Shown here: piece by piece, positions 7,463-11,099 of the stretch
How the letters are laid out: the number at the start of each line of letters is the position of its first letter
Position numbering within the stretch: position 1 is the stretch's first letter
Assembly: GCA_015654495.1 (NCBI GenBank)
Contig: JAATGW010000404.1
Location: 1-11,099 of the forward strand
Direction of reading: 5' to 3'
DNA length: 11,099 bases
Source: Chitinophagales bacterium
GTDB lineage: Bacteria > Bacteroidota > Bacteroidia > Chitinophagales > Chitinophagaceae
Translations under genes and position numbers: made by a program
The notes under the pieces: generated by a model
What the model was told of the DNA's origin: nothing
Seen by the model: only the letters and a program-made list of their open reading frames with translations
The model's database searches: none

Positions 7463-8668
7463 ATGGTTGTAAGAGTTATCAATGCATATAGAGGCGCATT
7501 CAGCGGACTGAGTAAGGAAAACTGGTTGCTGAGCCTCGTAATGTTAATCAACCGATCAGGAACGATGGCGGTTGTCTTTATGAGTATCTATGTAACGCAT
7601 ATCTTACAGAGAAGCATAGCCGATGCCGGAATGATCATCACACTTTTTGGCGTAGGCGCAGTGGCTGGGTCTGCGTCCGGTGGATATCTGACAGACAAAA
7701 TCGGTTTCAGGCCGGTTCAGATTATTACATCACTGATCAGTGGTATTTTATTTATTTTATTCGGATTGGTCACTGATTTTTATACGCTTTGTGTGATCGC
7801 AGTTTTAACCGGATGTCTTACGGATGCTTTCCGTCCGGCAAATTTTACTGCCATTGCGGCTTATTCAGCTCCTGAAAATCTAACAAAATCTTACTCGCTG
7901 AACCGGCTCGCCGTCAATATGGGATGGGGCCTTGGCAGCACGATTGGCGGAATACTCGCTGCTATTGATTATCATCTCTTGTTTTGGGTGGAAGGGTTTA
8001 TCTATATTCTTGTAGGCATATTAATTTTCATATTGCTCCCTCCCCAAAAAACAGCTCACCAGGAAGCTAAACCGGATAAAAGAGAACTGCTTCGTATGTC
8101 GCCCTGGAAAGATATTTTTTTCCTGAAGTTTCTTTTGATGGTAACGGTATATATTACCTGCTTTTTCCTGGTGTTCCGGTTGTTGCCATTATACTGGAAA
8201 GAAGTGCAGCATATCGGAGAGGCACGCATTGGTTTTATCCTCGGATTGAACGGCATCATCATTGCTCTCTTTGAAATGGTGATGGTGCAGTATTTACAGC
8301 ACCGGAAATCACTGGCATATTATATCATTGCCGGCATACTTACCACTGCGTCCGGATTTGTTTTGCTGCTGGTACCAGGTATTACACCCATGGTGATCGC
8401 CTTTCTTACAATCATTTTAATGACGATAGGAGAAATGCTGACACTACCATTCATCAACACGATGGTGATAAAAAGAGCCAATGCCCATAACCGTGGCCGT
8501 TATGCAGCGGCCTATGCGATAACCTGGTCAACCGCAATGATTATTGGTCCGGCAGGCGGAGCATTTATTGTGGAAAAAAGCAGTTATACTGTGTTGTGGA
8601 GCGTGTTGACTGTATTATGTATAGGAGCGGCGCTGGGGATAAAAGAGATTTTTAAGCGGGAGCGTTAG
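7463..8668 (+). CDS. MFS transporter, drug-efflux-like
   Basis: This is a 401-residue major facilitator protein, the usual length for a 12-helix member, in the inner membrane. The loop between helices 2 and 3 carries the MFS motif A as GGYLTDKIGFR (73-83), with Asp78, Gly81 and Arg83 conserved. Helix 4 and its following loop contain LTGCLTDAFRPAN (115-127), and NRLAVNMGWGLGSTIGG (147-163) resembles the glycine-rich helix 5 of proton-coupled antiporters. A charged central loop (about 196-216) separates the two six-helix halves. The start at 7463 gives a short cytoplasmic lead into the first helix (VINAYRGAFSGLSKENWLL). The 228-base gap after the VOC gene and the hairpin there suggest its own promoter, though no clear TAnnTTTG was found; a TTCCGGAA palindrome lies at 7334-7341. 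Efflux of small toxic compounds is the likely role, substrate unknown. The stop overlaps the stop of the opposing DUF1028 gene by four bases. Confidence 0.9.
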   Translation: MVVRVINAYRGAFSGLSKENWLLSLVMLINRSGTMAVVFMSIYVTHILQRSIADAGMIITLFGVGAVAGSASGGYLTDKIGFRPVQIITSLISGILFILFGLVTDFYTLCVIAVLTGCLTDAFRPANFTAIAAYSAPENLTKSYSLNRLAVNMGWGLGSTIGGILAAIDYHLLFWVEGFIYILVGILIFILLPPQKTAHQEAKPDKRELLRMSPWKDIFFLKFLLMVTVYITCFFLVFRLLPLYWKEVQHIGEARIGFILGLNGIIIALFEMVMVQYLQHRKSLAYYIIAGILTTASGFVLLLVPGITPMVIAFLTIILMTIGEMLTLPFINTMVIKRANAHNRGRYAAAYAITWSTAMIIGPAGGAFIVEKSSYTVLWSVLTVLCIGAALGIKEIFKRER

Positions 8669-9390
8669 CGTTGTTTCTCTTTTCTTTTCCAATCTTCCAA
8701 CATCAACCGCAAAGCAGCTATCGCAGGCGTGTGATCATCCACGCGCTTATACACCAGGTTCAGCCAGTATTCGTTGGTGTCTTCCGGTTTGCAAACGGTG
8801 AGAAATGCGCTCGATGCTTTTCTTTCTCCGCATCGCTTATCCCCACCTGCTGCTGCTCCGGCCTCCATTGCAACCATCAATATCTCCTGCATTGACAGCC
8901 CTTCGCGCTGAGCTTTTGTGGCCGCTTCAAACACTGTCTTGATGACATCTGCAGAGGTTAACATATTTCCCTGTACAGCGATTCCATTTCCTGTAATGCT
9001 TCCTGCATAGGAAATGGTTTGCGTTCCTGTATATGTCAGGGGATGAGTGGGGTCGGACAGACTTACAATTGCATATTGCTGATTTTCCGGATCGAAATCC
9101 GGTTGCCTGAGTTTTGCAAGAATTGAATCAGGACGGACTCCGGCCATGATCATTTGAAATCCGGTCAATTTTGCAAATCCATTGGAATTCGCCTGCACTA
9201 TTATTGCGCCTTTTCCAGGAGCGGCAGCACCAATGCCGTAAACATTGGGCGTATAGGAGGCACCGGCAATGCCTATTTCTTTTGTTTTAGGGTTTGTTAC
9301 AATGATTGACCAGGTAGCAAAGGTTGAGATTGCAGGAAATGTTAGCAGTAAAGTGATTAAAAAAAGATTTTTTATGAATTTCATTTTCAT
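8665..9390 (-). CDS. Secreted DUF1028-family protein (Ntn-hydrolase-like)
   Basis: The mature sequence matches DUF1028: it opens with TWSIIVTNPKTKEIGIAGAS, continues with AAPGKGAIIVQANSN, LSDPTHPLTYTG and GIAVQGNMLTS, and ends its core with MEAGAAAGGDKRCGERKASS. DUF1028 proteins are grouped with the Ntn-hydrolase fold, but their reaction is largely uncharacterised. The N-terminus is a signal peptide: MKMKFIKN, then a hydrophobic stretch LFLITLLLTFPAI and a probable signal peptidase I site after STFA, so the mature protein would begin at Thr, the kind of residue used as a nucleophile by Ntn hydrolases. Met codons at 9390 and 9384 both give good signal peptides (241 or 239 residues). The frame extends upstream to 9471, but the added residues are polar and would bury the signal peptide. 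The protein is probably periplasmic or exported. Confidence 0.85.
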   Translation of the reverse strand: MKMKFIKNLFLITLLLTFPAISTFATWSIIVTNPKTKEIGIAGASYTPNVYGIGAAAPGKGAIIVQANSNGFAKLTGFQMIMAGVRPDSILAKLRQPDFDPENQQYAIVSLSDPTHPLTYTGTQTISYAGSITGNGIAVQGNMLTSADVIKTVFEAATKAQREGLSMQEILMVAMEAGAAAGGDKRCGERKASSAFLTVCKPEDTNEYWLNLVYKRVDDHTPAIAALRLMLEDWKRKEKQR

Positions 9391-9686
9391 GCACATGGTT
9401 ATTTGTATTGACATAGGCTGCAACTTATAATAATTTTCAGATTTTGGGTGTCGTTGATGAACAGCTCTCACGCGTCTCTAAACCGTACTTGCTTTTTATT
9501 TTGAACGTTTTTTCGCAAGTATCCAACGTATACAGCTTGCATCAGAGGCGGGAGTTTTACAATGATGTTCCAGCCGGAAGTTTAGCACAAGGTCCCGGCT
9601 TCAAATCGACTCTAAAAAATGGGAATTGATTTCTCCCGGGTAAATTATTTTTCACCGGTTGAAAGAGAAGAAACAGGAACAGAAAA

Positions 9687-9719
9687 CTGAAACAGAGAGC
9701 TGAAACAGAGAGCTGTTTC
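9687..9719. repeat. Tandem 13-bp repeat ending in a perfect hairpin
   Basis: CTGAAACAGAGAG occurs twice without a gap (9687-9699, 9700-9712) and is followed by CTGTTTC. The second copy therefore forms a stem GAAACAG (9702-9708), loop AGAG, CTGTTTC (9713-9719). The first copy could pair with the same 3' arm, which gives two alternative structures. It lies between the divergent DUF1028 and GNAT-like genes, upstream of the latter's promoter. A regulatory site is possible but unproven. Confidence 0.5.
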
Positions 9720-9734
9720 CCGTTCAAAAAAAGG

Positions 9735-9782
9735 TGTACATTTCGTATAATTTTAGTCGTAAATTGTACAAAATGTATAATT
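9735..9782 (+). promoter_or_regulatory. Direct-repeat operator before the GNAT/HigA-like pair
   Basis: Two copies of TGTACAnnnnGTATAATT lie at 9735-9752 and 9765-9782, exactly 30 bases (about three helical turns) apart. They differ only in the four central bases (TTTC and AAAT). TGTACA is itself a palindrome, as expected for a dimeric regulator. The second copy shares bases with the likely -33 element. The HigA-like protein encoded downstream is the natural candidate to bind here, as in other toxin-antitoxin operons that repress themselves. Confidence 0.6.
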
Positions 9783-9795
9783 ATTATTACCTTTA
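9764..9795 (+). promoter_or_regulatory. Promoter of the GNAT/HigA-like pair
   Basis: TTG at 9764-9766 (-33), a 21-base spacer and TACCTTTA at 9788-9795 (-7, one base off TAnnTTTG) form a good Bacteroidota promoter. Transcription would begin near 9801, about 20 bases before the ATG at 9821. No other promoter was seen before the second gene, so the two genes are probably co-transcribed. Confidence 0.5.
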
Positions 9796-9800
9796 CGTTT

Positions 9801-9824
9801 ATGGCAATTAATATCGGGAGATGA
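9801..9824 (+). CDS. Seven-codon leader reading frame overlapping the GNAT-like start
   Basis: ATG GCA ATT AAT ATC GGG AGA TGA codes for MAINIGR, and its stop overlaps the next start codon as ATGA (9821-9824). Such an overlap could couple translation of the leader to the main gene. It starts almost at the predicted transcription start. A frame this short can occur by chance, so its being translated is only a possibility. Confidence 0.15.
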   Translation: MAINIGR

Positions 9825-10363
9825 AGGTCAGGATTTTGAGAGTAGAGAATGGAAAACTGGTAGGAGGTACCATCCGAACTGAACTGGCAATCAGGTTACC
9901 ATCAATGCAGAATGGGTGGACGTTTAATTTTGACAAGCAAGTCCGAAGGCTTGCGAATGCGACCGCCTATGTATTGGTTTCTGATGAAACTCCAGACATT
10001 ATTGAAGGTAGCCTGATCTTTCAGCTGGTCGATAAAAAAATCCCTTATATGGCCTTTGTTGAAGTGGCGCCTCACAATAAAAAGAAACCTAAGACCTATG
10101 ATTATGTAGCCGGCTGCTTAATCGCTTTTGCCTTTAAACAGAGCCTGATTAAAGGAACCGGGGATTATAAGGGGTGGCTCACTTTTGATGTGAGTGAGGA
10201 AAGGCAAGAGGATCAGATCAAATTAATGGCAGTATATAGTCGAAAATATGGGGCGGTTAAGGTAGATGAAACAACTATGTATATTTTAGATGAGGCTGGT
10301 CACAAACTCATCGATGAATATTTGAACCGGGAATCTGACTCAGATGACATTGCTGCTCAGTAA
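9821..10363 (+). CDS. GNAT-like protein in the toxin position of a HigA-type operon
   Basis: The 180-residue protein has no signal peptide or membrane helix. Its middle resembles the core of GNAT acetyltransferases: a beta hairpin ATAYVLVSDE (47-56) and GSLIFQLVDKKIPYMAFVEV (63-82), then APHNKKKPKTYDYVAG (83-98) at the position of the acyl-CoA pyrophosphate loop, the helix CLIAFAFKQSLIKG (99-112), a strand GWLTFDVSEE (118-127), and a C-terminal YSRKYGAVKVDETTMYI (139-155) that looks like the GNAT 'Y-x-x-x-G-F' end strand. The loop lacks the classical [Q/R]xxGx[G/A], so it is a divergent member or a fold relative, and acetyl-CoA binding is not assured. It precedes a HigA-like gene by 38 bases in toxin-first order. 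This suggests a toxin of the GNAT kind, which in known systems acetylates aminoacyl-tRNA, but an ordinary acetyltransferase is also possible. Confidence 0.6.
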   Translation: MKVRILRVENGKLVGGTIRTELAIRLPSMQNGWTFNFDKQVRRLANATAYVLVSDETPDIIEGSLIFQLVDKKIPYMAFVEVAPHNKKKPKTYDYVAGCLIAFAFKQSLIKGTGDYKGWLTFDVSEERQEDQIKLMAVYSRKYGAVKVDETTMYILDEAGHKLIDEYLNRESDSDDIAAQ

Positions 10364-10401
10364 ATCTGTTAATTGTTTTAAAATCGTATAAATAAATCGC
10401 T

Positions 10402-10902
10402 ATGGCAACACTTTCTAAAAATAAAGAGGCAGATTTCAAATTGGAAATCGGACTCCCGGAAGGCAAAGAATGGACTAAAGATAAGGTTGCCAAAATGCAG
10501 GAACTTATCAAACAAAAGTCTGCTGAACGTTCTACTATACAAAAACAAAAAAATGAATTGGTTGCCATTAAATATAAAATGGAGGAATATGTTGAAAAGA
10601 GTGGAACAGAATTCAAACAATATACTATTGACGATTTTCTGAAGGCATATTTAAGTGTACTTAACCTTACATTTAAAAAATTTGCTGCTCATATTGACAC
10701 CACCGATGGGAACCTGAAAAAATATGTTTCAGGCGACAGAAAATTCAATACAGACCTTGCAATGAAGTTTAGTTATTTCTTTCATACAACTCCTGAGCTA
10801 TGGCTTAAAGTACAAATGAAAAATGAACTATACGGTCTTCATAAAGAAAAAAGAAAACTTAGCCGTTATCAAAAATATAATTTCGAGAATATTATAAAAT
10901 AG
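10402..10902 (+). CDS. HigA-like helix-turn-helix protein (putative antitoxin) with N-terminal extension
   Basis: The C-terminal half of this 166-residue protein fits the Xre/HigA antitoxin family. IDDFLKAYLSVLNLTFKKFA (76-95) leads into the helix-turn-helix IDTTDGNLKKYVSGDRKFNT (98-117), followed by AMKFSYFFHTTPELWLKVQ (120-138), the equivalent of the HigA ending in which a helix reads spefWlnlQ. About 75 residues lie ahead of this domain and are strongly charged, with helical stretches at about 24-65 (KDKVAKMQELIKQKSAERST and on) that may form a coiled coil and contact the partner protein. Usual HigA antitoxins are close to 100 residues, so the extension is notable. HigA-type proteins neutralise the toxin and repress their own promoter; the direct repeats at 9735-9782 are a candidate target. 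The gene is visibly AT-rich, which fits horizontal transfer. Confidence 0.8.
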   Translation: MATLSKNKEADFKLEIGLPEGKEWTKDKVAKMQELIKQKSAERSTIQKQKNELVAIKYKMEEYVEKSGTEFKQYTIDDFLKAYLSVLNLTFKKFAAHIDTTDGNLKKYVSGDRKFNTDLAMKFSYFFHTTPELWLKVQMKNELYGLHKEKRKLSRYQKYNFENIIK

Positions 10903-10936
10903 GAAAATAAAGAAGCCGGGATCTGGATCAGGATGC

Positions 10937-10957
10937 GCTTGTAAGGACAGCTTTTTT
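10937..10957 (+). terminator. Possible intrinsic terminator after the HigA-like gene
   Basis: GCTTGT (10937-10942), loop AAGG and ACAGC (10947-10951) form a short stem with one bulged T, followed by six T residues (10952-10957). It lies 34 bases after the HigA-like stop. The stem is short, so confidence is moderate at best. Confidence 0.4.
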
Positions 10958-11021
10958 AATTCAATGTTTATCAGGTTAAATGGTTGGGAAATTTAAGCCA
11001 ACCCTTAAACAAGCCTGCGGG

Positions 11022-11092
11022 TTTCCAAAAGATTACGGCATAAACACCAGCCAGCGCACAAGGCCTGCTTTTATTCCGTTTCCTTTTGGAAA
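11022..11092. repeat. Inverted repeat TTTCCAAAAG / CTTTTGGAAA near the window end
   Basis: TTTCCAAAAG at 11022-11031 is matched by its complement CTTTTGGAAA at 11083-11092, 51 bases apart. The right arm is also a small hairpin of its own, TTTCC-TTTT-GGAAA (11079-11092). No gene was recognised in 10958-11099; a minus-strand frame is open from the window edge to a TGA near 10974 (about 42 codons) but matches nothing I know, so it may be the end of a gene, a repeat element or noise. Confidence 0.4.
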
Positions 11093-11099
11093 TCTTTAT

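Noticed and set aside
9391..9471. 27-residue N-terminal extension of the DUF1028 protein from a Met at 9471
   Set aside because: The extra residues are polar and would place a clear signal peptide in the interior of the protein; Met codons at 9390 and 9384 sit correctly before it.
9444..9629. 61-codon plus-strand reading frame upstream of the GNAT-like gene
   Set aside because: No recognisable motif and no promoter or start signal; it begins antisense to the upstream extension of the DUF1028 frame and looks like chance openness.

Overview
The window looks like chromosomal DNA from a member of the Bacteroidota, most likely close to Chitinophagaceae (inference). The proteins are of types common in that phylum, including the roughly 800-residue two-module MacB/FtsX permease and an orphan membrane histidine kinase. 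Several upstream regions carry the Bacteroidota -7 promoter motif TAnnTTTG or a near match, and Shine-Dalgarno sequences are not obvious. No rRNA, tRNA, CRISPR array or insertion sequence was recognised.

Layout. (a) 1-1165: a sensor histidine kinase whose extreme N-terminus is out of frame or lies outside the window. (b) 1166-2414: a Fic-domain protein with an N-terminal winged helix, preceded by a dense, phased array of TTTGAGC sites that ends seven bases before its ATG. Its Fic motif has Gln where the catalytic His is expected. (c) 2544-3728, minus strand: a two-domain ChrA-type chromate transporter. (d) 3729-4083: non-coding. (e) 4084-6471, minus strand: the FtsX/MacB permease. (f) 6725-8668, plus strand: a VOC-family metalloenzyme-like protein, then an MFS exporter. 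(g) 8665-9390, minus strand: a secreted DUF1028 protein that meets the MFS gene tail to tail with a 4-base overlap. (h) 9391-10957: a promoter region rich in repeats, followed by a two-gene unit coding for a GNAT-like protein and a HigA-like helix-turn-helix protein. (i) 10958-11099: an unassigned tail with inverted repeats.

Most genes look like independent single-gene units. Two stretches deserve attention as systems. The first is the Fic-like gene with its operator array, which looks like a self-regulating DNA-binding protein built on a Fic fold that has lost its catalytic histidine. The second is the GNAT-like/HigA-like pair, which has the order and spacing of a higBA-type toxin-antitoxin operon but a toxin-position protein that resembles an acetyltransferase rather than a HigB/RelE nuclease. 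It sits behind a promoter overlapped by two 18-bp direct repeats exactly 30 bp apart. Both are inferences from sequence architecture and have not been shown experimentally here.
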